Source: Modestobacter sp. VKM Ac-2986 (GTDB lineage Bacteria; Actinomycetota; Actinomycetes; Mycobacteriales; Geodermatophilaceae). Taken from it: a stretch of 64,000 nucleotides of DNA. The notes beneath the pieces are model-generated. The model worked only from the letters and a program-made list of their open reading frames with translations. It did not search any database and was not told the origin of the DNA. A program made the translations under genes and the position numbers. The stretch is taken from positions 248,001 through 312,000 of the forward strand of contig NZ_JAPVBH010000006.1 of NCBI RefSeq assembly GCF_026967795.1. Reading direction: 5' to 3'. Positions 8,213 through 16,662 of the stretch are shown piece after piece (position 1 is the stretch's first letter; each line of letters begins with the position of its first letter).

Positions 8213-8336
8213 GCGGGTCCTCCTGGGGTCCTCGGGCCTCGATCCTGCACCTCGGGAGGGCTGCGGGGTACAGCAGGCTGTACTCCTGCCCCGTCGCGCT
8301 GTCCCTGCGCCGGCCTGCCGCCTACCGTTCGGACCC

Positions 8337-9590
8337 GTGCGGACCTGGGGCGGGCAGCGGGGCGTCGTGGCCCGCACCGCCGGCGCCACCCTGCTCGCCC
8401 TCGAGCAGCTGCCCGGGGTGCTCGGCACCGCGCTGCTGGCCCTCGGCGTGCTGGTCCTCCTCCTGGTGGCCGGGCTCACCAGCGTCGTCGGGGTCGGGCT
8501 GCTCGCCGTCCCGGCCGTGCTGCGCGGCGTGCACGCGGTGGCCGACCGCGAGCGGGCGCGGCTGGGCCGCTGGGGACCGGAGCTGCTGAGCCCCGGGCCG
8601 CCGCCGGAACGGCTGCGGGACGCGGTCGCCGCCCCGGCCACCCGGCGCGAGCTGCACTGGCTGGCCGGCCACGGCACCGGCGTCCTGCTGCTGGCCGCGA
8701 TCGGGGTGCTGCTGCCGGTCTACGCCGTCCGCGACCTGAGCTTCCCGGCCTGGTGGTGGCTGCTGCCGGAGGGGGAGCCGACCGACTCGCTCACCTTCTG
8801 GGTCGTCGAGGACTGGGGTGACCTGTACCCGGTCGTGCTGCTCGGGGTCGGCTGGACGGCGCTGATCGTCGTCCTGGTGCCGCACATCGCCCGCTTCGTG
8901 CAGGGCCGGGGGCAGCGGCTGCTCGACACCGCGCCCACGGCCGACCTCTCGCTGCGGGTCGCCCAGCTGACCGCCACCCGGGCCGCCGCGCTGGACGCGC
9001 ACGCCGCCGAGCTGCACCGGATCGAGCGCGCCCTGCACGACGGGACGCAGAACCGGCTGGTCGCGGTCACGGTGCTGCTCGGCGCGGCCCGGCGCGCAGC
9101 GGGCCGGGACCCGGCGGCGGCCGAGGAGATCCTGGAGCGGGCGCAGTCCGCGGCCGAGCAGGCGCTGGCCGAGCTGCGCAGCGTGGCCCGCGGGATCCTG
9201 CCGCCGGTGCTCGCCGACCGCGGGCTGGCCGGCGCGCTCACCGGCCTGGCCGTCTCCTCCGCGGTGCCCTGCACGGTCGACGTCGACGTCGACGTCCCGG
9301 TGCGCTGCGCGGCCTCGGTGGAGGCCACCGCCTACTTCCTGGTCGCCGAGGCGCTGACCAACGCCTCCCGGCACAGCGGCGCCGGCCGGGTCGCGGTCTC
9401 GGTGCGCTCCCGTGACGGGCGGCTGTGCGTGCGCGTCACCGACGACGGACGCGGCGGCGCCACCGAGGGCGGCGGCTCCGGGCTGGTGGGCATCCGCCGC
9501 CGGGTCGCCGCGCACGACGGCACCATGACCCTGTCCAGCCCACCCGGTGGCCCCACCACCCTGACCGCGGAGCTGCCGTGCGGATCGTGA
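8337..9590 (+). CDS. NarL-type sensor histidine kinase
   Basis: Membrane sensor kinase of the HPK7 (HisKA_3) class. The N-terminal half has about four hydrophobic helices with little extracellular sequence, so the sensed signal probably arises in or at the membrane. The dimerisation box with the phospho-accepting His is in RALHDGTQNRLV, followed by the HATPase domain (N-box AEALTNASRHSG, G-box DDGRGG and GSGLVGIRRR). GTG at 8337 is chosen; the reading frame is open further upstream but into sequence antisense to the MetE-like gene's 5' region. The 3' end overlaps the response regulator by 13 nt, so the pair is translationally coupled. Confidence 0.88.
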   Translation: MRTWGGQRGVVARTAGATLLALEQLPGVLGTALLALGVLVLLLVAGLTSVVGVGLLAVPAVLRGVHAVADRERARLGRWGPELLSPGPPPERLRDAVAAPATRRELHWLAGHGTGVLLLAAIGVLLPVYAVRDLSFPAWWWLLPEGEPTDSLTFWVVEDWGDLYPVVLLGVGWTALIVVLVPHIARFVQGRGQRLLDTAPTADLSLRVAQLTATRAAALDAHAAELHRIERALHDGTQNRLVAVTVLLGAARRAAGRDPAAAEEILERAQSAAEQALAELRSVARGILPPVLADRGLAGALTGLAVSSAVPCTVDVDVDVPVRCAASVEATAYFLVAEALTNASRHSGAGRVAVSVRSRDGRLCVRVTDDGRGGATEGGGSGLVGIRRRVAAHDGTMTLSSPPGGPTTLTAELPCGS

Positions 9591-10237
9591 TCGCCGAGGA
9601 CGACGCCCTGCTGCGCGAGGGCCTGGCCCTGCTGCTGCGCGCCGAGGGCCTGGACGTCGTGGCCACCGCGGGGACCCCGGCGGAGTTCCTCACCGCCCTG
9701 GACGACCACCGGCCCGACGTCGCCATCGTCGACGTCCGGATGCCGCCCACGCACACCGACGAGGGCATCGTCGCCGCCGTCGAGGCCCGGCGCCGACGGC
9801 CGGACCTCGCGGTGCTGGTGCTGTCGGCCTACGTCGAGCAGTCCTTCGCCACCGAGCTGCTCGCCGGCGGCGCTGCCCGGCTGGGCTACCTGCTCAAGGA
9901 GCGGGTCGGCCGGGTGGCGGAGTTCCTCGGCGCGCTGCACCGGGTCGCCGGCGGCGGGACGGCGATCGACCCGGAGGTGGTCGCCCAGCTGTTCGCCCGC
10001 ACCCGGCACGACGAGCGGCTGGACCGGCTGAGCCCCCGCGAGCGGGAGGTGCTGGCGCTGATGGCCGAGGGGCTGGGCAACACCGCGATCGGCGAGCGGC
10101 TGGTGGTCACCGACGGGGCGGTGCACAAGCACATCCGCAGCATCTTCGCCAAGCTCGACCTGCCGCCCGACGACGCCGCCGACCGCCGCGTCACCGCCGT
10201 CCTGCGCTACCTGGACGACGTCCGGTCACGGGCGTAG
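9578..10237 (+). CDS. NarL/FixJ family response regulator
   Basis: Partner of the upstream kinase. The receiver domain (residues 1-120) contains the acidic pair (IAEDD), the phospho-acceptor Asp in VAIVDVRMPP, and the conserved Lys in YLLKERV. A C-terminal LuxR helix-turn-helix follows (LSPREREVLALMAEGLGN...TDGAVHKHIRSIF). Length 219 aa is standard. Start GTG at 9578 lies inside the 3' end of the kinase gene. A 17-bp-stem terminator follows the gene at 10267-10303. The target genes are unknown. Confidence 0.92.
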   Translation: MRIVIAEDDALLREGLALLLRAEGLDVVATAGTPAEFLTALDDHRPDVAIVDVRMPPTHTDEGIVAAVEARRRRPDLAVLVLSAYVEQSFATELLAGGAARLGYLLKERVGRVAEFLGALHRVAGGGTAIDPEVVAQLFARTRHDERLDRLSPREREVLALMAEGLGNTAIGERLVVTDGAVHKHIRSIFAKLDLPPDDAADRRVTAVLRYLDDVRSRA

Positions 10238-10266
10238 ACCGGTGCGGCGCACCGGCCCCGGACGGC

Positions 10267-10303
10267 CGAGAGCCCGGCAGGTCGGTGACCTGCCGGGCTC
10301 TCG
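10267..10303. terminator. Bidirectional terminator
   Basis: Perfect 17-bp stem (10267-10283 with 10287-10303; core GAGAGCCCGGCAGGTC) with a 3-nt loop. It lies between the convergent response-regulator and fasciclin genes. Confidence 0.85.
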
Positions 10304-10314
10304 AGCGTGGTCGA

Positions 10315-11007
10315 TCAGGCGGTCGGGGCGAGCACCTGGTCGATGATGTAGACGGTGGCGTTGGCGGTCTGCACGTTGCCGCAGATCACGCTGGCGTCAG
10401 CGGCCTTGAGCACGGTGTCGGTGCCGGCGATGGTGAAGTCCTCGCCGGAGCCCTCGATGGTGACCATGTCGCCGTTGAGGGTCTCGTGCTCGCCGGCCAG
10501 CTCCTCCGGGGTCAGGCGACCCGGGATGACGTGGTGGGTGAGCACCGCGGTCAGCATGGCCTTGTCGGCCAGCAGGGCCTGCAGGGCGTCGGCCGGGACG
10601 GCCTCGAAGGCCGGGTTGGCCGGGGCCAGCACGGTGATGTCGTCGGTCGTGTTCAGCGTGTCGCCGAGCTCGGCGGCCGTGACGGCCTGGACCAGGGTCG
10701 ACAGGACCGGGTTGTTGCTGGCGGCGGTGGCGACCGGGTCGGCCGTCATGCCGGAGAAGCTGCCCGCACCGTCGGCGGGGACCAGGGCGCAACCGGCACC
10801 GAAGGGCTCGGCGTCAGCGGCGGCGCTGGTCATGGGGGCGCTGCTGCTGGACGACGGGGACTCGCTGGTCATGCCACCGGCGGCGCTGCTGGCAGCGGCA
10901 CCCGCGTTGCTGGCCGCCTCCTCGGCGCCACCACAGGCGCTCAGGGACAGGGCCAGGCCGGAGGCGGCGAGGATCAGGGTGCTGCGGGTGAGCAGGTTGG
11001 TCTTCAC
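10315..11007 (-). CDS. Fasciclin-domain lipoprotein
   Basis: Secreted, lipid-anchored protein with one fasciclin (FAS1) domain, related to mycobacterial MPT70/MPT83. A lipoprotein signal peptide ends in the lipobox LSAC (Cys about residue 25), followed by a Ser/Ala-rich linker to about residue 70. The FAS1 domain follows, with its H1 and H2 motifs (DDITVLAPANPAFEAVP and NGDMVTIEG...YIIDQVL). It lies downstream of the molybdopterin oxidoreductase gene on the same strand with a 173-bp gap containing a SigK-like promoter. In mycobacteria fasciclin genes belong to a SigK regulon; no sigK/rskA is in this window. Confidence 0.9.
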   Translation of the reverse strand: MKTNLLTRSTLILAASGLALSLSACGGAEEAASNAGAAASSAAGGMTSESPSSSSSAPMTSAAADAEPFGAGCALVPADGAGSFSGMTADPVATAASNNPVLSTLVQAVTAAELGDTLNTTDDITVLAPANPAFEAVPADALQALLADKAMLTAVLTHHVIPGRLTPEELAGEHETLNGDMVTIEGSGEDFTIAGTDTVLKAADASVICGNVQTANATVYIIDQVLAPTA

Positions 11008-11150
11008 GATGGTGCTCCTCGTCAGTCGTGCGACGGCGGGGCAGGGCCGTCGCGGGGGTGGTGCGTCCGGCCGCAGGGAGCGGCCGGTACGTCCTCGGCG
11101 GGTGTCGGGGACGCGGTCTGTGGGGTGGATCGTGTGCGGGTGTCAGGAGA

Positions 11151-11179
11151 TGTTCGTTGCCCGCAACCGATCCGGATGC
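11151..11179 (-). promoter_or_regulatory. Candidate SigK-like ECF promoter for the fasciclin gene
   Basis: On the minus strand GCATCC (complement of 11174-11179), a 17-bp spacer and CGAACA (complement of 11151-11156) resemble the mycobacterial SigK promoter (CCATCC and CGAAT-like boxes). The leader to the start at 11007 would be about 135 nt, which is long, so this is tentative. Confidence 0.3.
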
Positions 11180-11180
11180 A

Positions 11181-12869
11181 TCAGCTGGCGACGACCACGA
11201 TCTGGTGCCAGCCGCTGGAGCCGTTGGGGAACGGCGTGGCGCGCGCGTCGGTCTGCAGTTCGCCGTCCTCGCTGGTGGCGCGGACGGTGACCGAGTGCGA
11301 GCCGGGGGTGAAGTCGAAGGGCAGGACCCACTGGCGCCACAGGTCGGCGTCGACCTCGGGCGAGAGCTCGGCCGGCAGCCAGTCGCCGTCGTCGACCTTG
11401 ACCTCGACCAGACCGATGCCGCGGGTCTGGGCCCAGGCGACGCCGGCGATGGCGCGCCGGCCGGCGGGGAAGCGGCGCAGCGGGGCGGGGGTGTCGATCC
11501 GCGAGGCGACCTTGATCGGGCCCTGGGCCGCCCAGTCGCGCTCGGTCCAGTAGGCGTCGAAGGCGTCGTAGGTGGTGGCCTCGATGCCGGTGATCCACTT
11601 GCAGGCCGAGACGTAGCCGTACAGGCCCGGGATCAGCATCCGCACCGGGAAGCCGTGCTCGACCGGCAGCGGTTCGCCGTTCATGGCGAGGGCGAGCATC
11701 GCGTCGGGGACGTCGAGGGCCGAGCGGGTCGGGGCGCCGATCGTCATGCCGTCGACCGAGCGGCAGACCAGCTGGTCGCTGGTGTCGCGGACGCCGTTCT
11801 CCCGGAGGAAGGCGCCCAGCGGGACGCCGAGCCAGCGGGCGGTGCCGGCGAGCCCGCCGCCGACCTCGTTGGAGACGCAGGTGAGCGTGATGTCGCGCTC
11901 GATGAGGTCGCTGCGGCCCAGCAGGTCGTCGAGGGAGTAGGTGCGCGGGGTGTCGAACATCCCGGTCAGCTCCAGCGAGTACTCGGCCGGCCGGATCTGC
12001 GGCACCGTGATCGCGGTGTCGACGCGGTAGAACTCGCGGTTGTCGGTGAACAGCGGGGTCAGGCCCTCGACGCTCGCGGAGAGGTCGGCGCCGGCCGGCA
12101 GCGCGGGGGCCGCGGAGGCCGGGGTGGGCAGGGCCAGCTCGGACCGGGCCCCGGCGACGTCGAAGCGGCGCTGCAGCAGGCGGCCACCGCCACCGGCGAC
12201 CGCGGTCACGCCGACCGCGACACCGCTGGTGAGCAGGAACCCGCGGCGGTCCAGGCCGGTGCCCTTGCGGTCACCGGAGCCGAGGACGTCGCGCACCCGG
12301 CCGAGCAGCCCGTCCTGGGGCTGGACGGTCCCGGTCGCACCGGCGGTGGGCTCGGCGTGCGGGGCGGAGGAGGTGGGGAGGGTCAGCGGCCGCAGCAGGG
12401 CCAGCAGCGCCAGGCTGCCGGCGACGGCGCCGACCAGGGAGGGCACCGCGTCGAACAGCCCGCCCGCAGGGCGGGTCAGGGCGGCGACGACGCCGACCAG
12501 GCCGAAGACGGCGATGCCGGCGACGCCGAGGCGGCGGCTGCGCAGTCCGACCAGCCCGATGACCAGCGCGTAGACGGCGATGACGACCAGCGTCCCGACG
12601 ACCAGGGCGATCTTGTCGTCCTCGCCGAAGGTGCTGATGGCGAACTGCTTGACCGACTCGGGGGTCAGCGTGATCGCCGCGTTGCCGACGGCGATGACCG
12701 GTGAGGACGCCGCACCGATGAAGCCGGCGAACAGCTCGGCGATCCCGAGGGCGACCCCGGCCGCGAGCAGCCCGGCGAGCGCGGCCAGCAGGCGGCGGAC
12801 GCCCCGGCCGGCCGTCGGGGCGGTGTGCTGCCCTCCGGCGGGGGCCATGGACTGCTCGATCGTGGTCAC
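11181..12869 (-). CDS. Membrane-anchored molybdopterin-dependent oxidoreductase, sulfite oxidase family
   Basis: Molybdenum-cofactor enzyme of the sulfite oxidase/YedY superfamily fused to a membrane domain. Residues 25-190 hold about five transmembrane helices. A twin-arginine-like segment (DRRGFLLTSGVAVG) follows and places the catalytic domain outside. The Mo-pterin domain includes the molybdenum-ligating Cys in TLTCVSNEVGG, and a C-terminal Mo-co dimerisation domain (residues 460-560) closes the protein. The architecture resembles mycobacterial Rv0218. The substrate is not known; repair of oxidised sulfur (sulfite or S-oxides) is one possibility. Start GTG at 12867-12869; an ATG 21 nt downstream is an alternative. 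It is upstream of the fasciclin gene in the same orientation. Confidence 0.88.
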   Translation of the reverse strand: MTTIEQSMAPAGGQHTAPTAGRGVRRLLAALAGLLAAGVALGIAELFAGFIGAASSPVIAVGNAAITLTPESVKQFAISTFGEDDKIALVVGTLVVIAVYALVIGLVGLRSRRLGVAGIAVFGLVGVVAALTRPAGGLFDAVPSLVGAVAGSLALLALLRPLTLPTSSAPHAEPTAGATGTVQPQDGLLGRVRDVLGSGDRKGTGLDRRGFLLTSGVAVGVTAVAGGGGRLLQRRFDVAGARSELALPTPASAAPALPAGADLSASVEGLTPLFTDNREFYRVDTAITVPQIRPAEYSLELTGMFDTPRTYSLDDLLGRSDLIERDITLTCVSNEVGGGLAGTARWLGVPLGAFLRENGVRDTSDQLVCRSVDGMTIGAPTRSALDVPDAMLALAMNGEPLPVEHGFPVRMLIPGLYGYVSACKWITGIEATTYDAFDAYWTERDWAAQGPIKVASRIDTPAPLRRFPAGRRAIAGVAWAQTRGIGLVEVKVDDGDWLPAELSPEVDADLWRQWVLPFDFTPGSHSVTVRATSEDGELQTDARATPFPNGSSGWHQIVVVAS

Positions 12870-12992
12870 GGAGAGTCTTCGGAGCGTGACGCCTCATCGG
12901 TTCACCCCGGTTCGGCCATTCTCTGAGACCCACGTCACCCGGTGCTCGGGTCTCCACTCGTGGGGAGCGCCGGGCGGCGGTAGACAGGGGCC

Positions 12993-13997
12993 ATGGAGTT
13001 CCGACACCTCGGCCGCAGCGGCCTCAAGATCAGCGAGATCACCTACGGCAACTGGATCACCCACGGCGGGCAGGTCGAGGCCGACGCCGCGACCGCCTGC
13101 GTGCGCGCCGCGCTCGACGCCGGCATCACCACCTTCGACACCGCCGACGTCTACGCCGAGGGCCGCGCCGAGACGGTGCTGGGCCAAGCTCTGGCCGGCG
13201 AGCGCCGCAGCGGCATCGAGATCTTCAGCAAGGTCTACTGGCCGACCGGTCCGGGCGTGAACGACCGCGGCCTGTCCCGCAAGCACATCATGGAGTCGAT
13301 CGACGGCTCGCTGCAGCGCCTCGGCACCGACTACCTGGACCTCTACCAGGCGCACCGGTACGACTACGAGACGCCGCTGGAGGAGACGATGCTCGCCTTC
13401 GCCGACGTCGTCCGCAGCGGCAAGGCCCTCTACATCGGCGTCTCCGAGTGGCGTGCCGAGGAGATCCGGGCGGGCAAGGCGCTGGCCGACGAGCTGGGGG
13501 TCCCGCTGGTGTCCAACCAGCCGCAGTACTCCGCGCTGCACCGGGTCATCGAGGCCGAGGTCATCCCGACCAGCCGCGAGCTGGGCATCAGCCAGATCGT
13601 GTTCTCCCCGATCGCGCAGGGCATCCTCACCGGCAAGTACCTGCCGGGCCAGCCCGCGCCGGAGGGCTCGCGGGCCACCGACGAGAAGGGCGGCGGCGCG
13701 AACTTCATCGCCCGCTGGGCCAACGACGACGACGTGCTGACCCGCGTGCAAGAGCTCAAGCCGATCGCCGAGGACCTCGGCCTGTCGATGGCCGCCCTGG
13801 CCGTCGCCTGGGTGCTGAGCGAGGAGAACGTCGCCGCGGCGATCATCGGCGCCAGCCGGCCCGAGCAGGTCGTGGACAACGTCAAGGCCGCCGGCGTCAC
13901 GCTCGACGCCGACGTCAAGGCGCGCATCGACGAGGTCCTCGCCCCGGTCGCCGCGACCGACCCGGCGCTCACCGTGAGCCCCGCGAAGCGTCCCTGA
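12993..13997 (+). CDS. Aldo/keto reductase
   Basis: NADPH-dependent carbonyl reductase of the AKR family, closest in style to the potassium-channel beta-subunit/YghZ-like branch. A (beta/alpha)8 barrel is indicated by MEFRHLGRSGLKIS at the N-terminus. The catalytic tetrad lies in DTADVYAEG (Asp, Tyr), IFSKVYW (Lys) and YQAHRYD (His). The cofactor phosphate-binding segment is IIGASRPEQV near the C-terminus. Length 334 aa is normal. Start ATG at 12993. It is divergent from the molybdopterin gene and 88 bp before hsdM. The physiological substrate is unknown. Confidence 0.93.
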   Translation: MEFRHLGRSGLKISEITYGNWITHGGQVEADAATACVRAALDAGITTFDTADVYAEGRAETVLGQALAGERRSGIEIFSKVYWPTGPGVNDRGLSRKHIMESIDGSLQRLGTDYLDLYQAHRYDYETPLEETMLAFADVVRSGKALYIGVSEWRAEEIRAGKALADELGVPLVSNQPQYSALHRVIEAEVIPTSRELGISQIVFSPIAQGILTGKYLPGQPAPEGSRATDEKGGGANFIARWANDDDVLTRVQELKPIAEDLGLSMAALAVAWVLSEENVAAAIIGASRPEQVVDNVKAAGVTLDADVKARIDEVLAPVAATDPALTVSPAKRP

Positions 13998-14073
13998 GTC
14001 GTTGACCTGCCGGGACGCCCCGTTCCGGCAGGTCAGCCTCGCGGCGCACCGCAGCGGCGCTCGGAGCGCGGGT

Positions 14074-14088
14074 TACCTTGCCCGGGTG
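14074..14088 (+). promoter_or_regulatory. Leaderless promoter of hsdM
   Basis: -10 box TACCTT (14074-14079) is followed by 6 nt and the GTG start at 14086. No Shine-Dalgarno precedes the start. The -35 region has no clear consensus. Confidence 0.4.
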
Positions 14089-15552
14089 ACAGTGCTCCAA
14101 GGACAGGTCAAGTCGACGATCGACCGGGTCTGGGACTCGTTCTGGTCCGGCGGCATCTCCAACCCGCTCGAGGTCATCGAGCAGATCACCTACCTGCTGT
14201 TCATCCGCCGCCTCGATGACCTGCAGACCCGCGCGGAGAACAGGGCCCGGATCACCGGCAAGCCCATCGAGAACCCGGTCTTCGGCCCGGACGAGCAGAA
14301 CCTGCGCTGGAGCCACCTGAAGAACGAGGAGCCCGGCGTCATGCACGCGCTGGTCGCCCAGGGCGTCTTCCCGTTCCTGCAGCGGATCGGCGGTGACGGC
14401 TCCACCTACTCACACCACATGCGCGACGCCCGGTTCACCATCCCGACGCCGGCGCTGCTGGCCCGGGTGGTCGACATGCTCGACGACCTGCCGATGGACG
14501 ACCGCGACACCAACGGCGACCTCTACGAGTACATGCTCGGCAAGATCGCCACGTCGGGTCACAACGGCCAGTTCCGTACGCCCCGGCACATCATCGAGCT
14601 GATGGTCGCGATGACCGCGCCCACGCCGACCGACACGATCGTCGACCCGGCCTGCGGTACGGCCGGGTTCCTGGTGGCGGCGGGGGAGCACCTGCGCCGA
14701 GAGCACCCCGAAGCGCTGCACGACGCACAGCTGTCGCGGCACTTCCACCACGGCATGTTCCACGGTTACGACTTCGACTCGACCATGCTGCGGATCGGCA
14801 GCATGAACATGCTGCTGCACGGGGTCGAGCAGCCCGACATCCGCTACCGCGACTCCCTGTCTGAGGGCGCCTCGGGTGACGAGGGCCGGTACTCACTGGT
14901 GCTGGCCAACCCGCCGTTCGCCGGCAGCCTGGACGCCGAGACGGTGTCGAAGGACCTCCAGCGCGTGGTGAAGACCCGCAAGACCGAGCTGCTGTTCCTG
15001 GCGCTGTTGCTCCGGCTGCTGCAGCCGGGTGGTCGGGCGGCCGTGATCGTCCCGGACGGCGTGCTATTCGGCTCGTCGACGGCGCACAAGAAGCTGCGGA
15101 CGATGCTGGTCGAAGAGCAGAAGCTGGACGCGGTCGTGAAGCTGCCGAGCGGGGTGTTCCGCCCGTACGCGGGAGTCTCGACCGCGATCCTGTTCTTCAC
15201 TCGCACCGACTCGGGCGGCACGGACAACGTGTGGTTCTACGACGTGCGCGCCGACGGCTTCAGCCTCGACGACAAGCGGACGCCGACCGAGGCCAACGAC
15301 CTGGGCGACGTGCTGACCAGGTGGGAGCAGCGGGACGGCGAGGAGCTGACGCGGGCGCGGACCGAGCAGAGCTTCTGCGTGCCCAAGGCCGACATCGCCG
15401 CGCAGGACTACGACCTCTCGCTGAACCGGTACCGCGAGGTCGTGCACGAGGAGGTCGAGCACCGCGACCCGTTGGAGGTCATCGCCGAGCTCGAGCAGAT
15501 GGAGAAGGAGATCCAGCAGGGCCTTGCTGATCTGAAGGAAATGCTCTCGTGA
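14086..15552 (+). CDS. hsdM: Type I restriction-modification DNA methyltransferase subunit
   Basis: N6-adenine methyltransferase subunit that, with HsdS, modifies the host recognition site. The N-terminal HsdM_N domain begins QVKSTIDRVWDSFW. The AdoMet motif I is in VDPACGTAGFLV and the catalytic motif IV is NPPF (LANPPFAGSLD). Length 488 aa is normal. Start GTG at 14086 is chosen over an upstream in-frame ATG at 14002 because the family N-terminus begins here and a -10 box lies just upstream. The stop overlaps the hsdS start by 4 nt, giving a coupled MS pair. Confidence 0.95.
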   Translation: MTVLQGQVKSTIDRVWDSFWSGGISNPLEVIEQITYLLFIRRLDDLQTRAENRARITGKPIENPVFGPDEQNLRWSHLKNEEPGVMHALVAQGVFPFLQRIGGDGSTYSHHMRDARFTIPTPALLARVVDMLDDLPMDDRDTNGDLYEYMLGKIATSGHNGQFRTPRHIIELMVAMTAPTPTDTIVDPACGTAGFLVAAGEHLRREHPEALHDAQLSRHFHHGMFHGYDFDSTMLRIGSMNMLLHGVEQPDIRYRDSLSEGASGDEGRYSLVLANPPFAGSLDAETVSKDLQRVVKTRKTELLFLALLLRLLQPGGRAAVIVPDGVLFGSSTAHKKLRTMLVEEQKLDAVVKLPSGVFRPYAGVSTAILFFTRTDSGGTDNVWFYDVRADGFSLDDKRTPTEANDLGDVLTRWEQRDGEELTRARTEQSFCVPKADIAAQDYDLSLNRYREVVHEEVEHRDPLEVIAELEQMEKEIQQGLADLKEMLS

Positions 15553-16655
15553 CGTGGCCGACCGTCTCGCTGGGTGACATTTGTGTATTCAAGTACGGCA
15601 AGTCCTTGCCGGCCAGCGCTCGTGTAGGGGGTGCGGTTCCTGTTTATGGCTCGAACGGGCAAATCGGTACACATTCGCAGGGGCTGACGGCGGGGCCGAC
15701 GATCGTCATCGGACGGAAGGGTTCGTTCGGTGAAATCCACTACTCGCCACGAGCTTGCTGGCCGATTGACACGACTTACTACATCGACGAGGACGCCGCA
15801 ACGGTAGACCTACGTTGGCTAGCCCACCGGCTTCCAGCGCTCGGCTTGACGACCTTGAACCGAGCAGCTGCCGTTCCTGGACTGAACCGTGACGATGCGT
15901 ATCGGCAACAACTGCAGCTGCCGTCGCTGAACGAGCAGCGGCGGATTGCGACAATTCTGAACCAGGCCGAACGGCTTGCGCTAATGCGTGTGCGACAGTT
16001 AGAGGCTGTCGCGCATCTACAGCAGTCGATCTTCACCGAACATTTCGGTCACCCTGCTACCTGGCCGCAGCGTTGGCCGATGGTGACCATTGGCGAGTTG
16101 GCCGAGTCGATCGATTACGGAACGTCGCAGAAATCAACAAGCACCGGCGATCTACCTGTGCTGCGTATGGGCAACCTTAGCTACGCGGGCGAGCTCGACT
16201 TGGAAGATTTAAAGTACACAGAGCTGTCCACTGACGCGATTCGGCGATACACCGTCCGCCGCGGCGATCTGTTGTTCAATCGCACGAACAGTCCAGCTCT
16301 TGTGGGTAAAACCGCGGTCGTCGATTCAGATCGACTAATGGCATACGCGGGATATCTGATCCGCGTTCGTTTGCGAGAGGGGGTTCAGCCGGACTTCGTC
16401 AGCGGCTACCTCAACAGCAGCTACGGGAAAGCTGTGCTGCGGGGAATGGCAAAGTCTGCGGTCAGTCAAGCAAACATCAATGCGAAGGAACTGCGCGCCA
16501 TGCGCATCGCCCGACCCTCTGTCGAGGCACAGCGCCGCTATGTGAACGTGTTGCGCTTGGTTAAGAGACAGCGGGACAGTCTTGCGAGCGACCAGGTCGC
16601 TCGTGCGGCACTCGTGAAGTCGCTCCAAGCGCGGGCGTTCTCGGGGCAGCTCTGA
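15549..16655 (+). CDS. hsdS: Type I restriction-modification specificity subunit
   Basis: Determines the DNA target of the HsdMSR complex. It has two target-recognition domains in tandem: TRD1 from WPTVSLGDICVFKYGK and TRD2 from WPMVTIGELAESIDYG. Each is followed by a conserved helical spacer (LNEQRRIATILNQAERLAL and VEAQRRYVNVLRLVKRQRDSL). Length 368 aa is typical. Base composition is visibly poorer in GC than hsdM and hsdR (runs such as TTTAAAGTACACA near 16208), which fits exchange of specificity domains by transfer. Start GTG at 15549 sits in the GTGA overlap with hsdM. hsdR is separated from it by the opposite-strand HNH gene. Confidence 0.94.
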   Translation: MTWPTVSLGDICVFKYGKSLPASARVGGAVPVYGSNGQIGTHSQGLTAGPTIVIGRKGSFGEIHYSPRACWPIDTTYYIDEDAATVDLRWLAHRLPALGLTTLNRAAAVPGLNRDDAYRQQLQLPSLNEQRRIATILNQAERLALMRVRQLEAVAHLQQSIFTEHFGHPATWPQRWPMVTIGELAESIDYGTSQKSTSTGDLPVLRMGNLSYAGELDLEDLKYTELSTDAIRRYTVRRGDLLFNRTNSPALVGKTAVVDSDRLMAYAGYLIRVRLREGVQPDFVSGYLNSSYGKAVLRGMAKSAVSQANINAKELRAMRIARPSVEAQRRYVNVLRLVKRQRDSLASDQVARAALVKSLQARAFSGQL

Positions 16656-16662
16656 TCGACCG

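Noticed and set aside
14002..14085. Upstream ATG (14002) as the hsdM start
   Set aside because: The added 28 residues do not resemble HsdM N-termini, they begin directly after the AKR gene, and a -10 box stands directly before the GTG at 14086.
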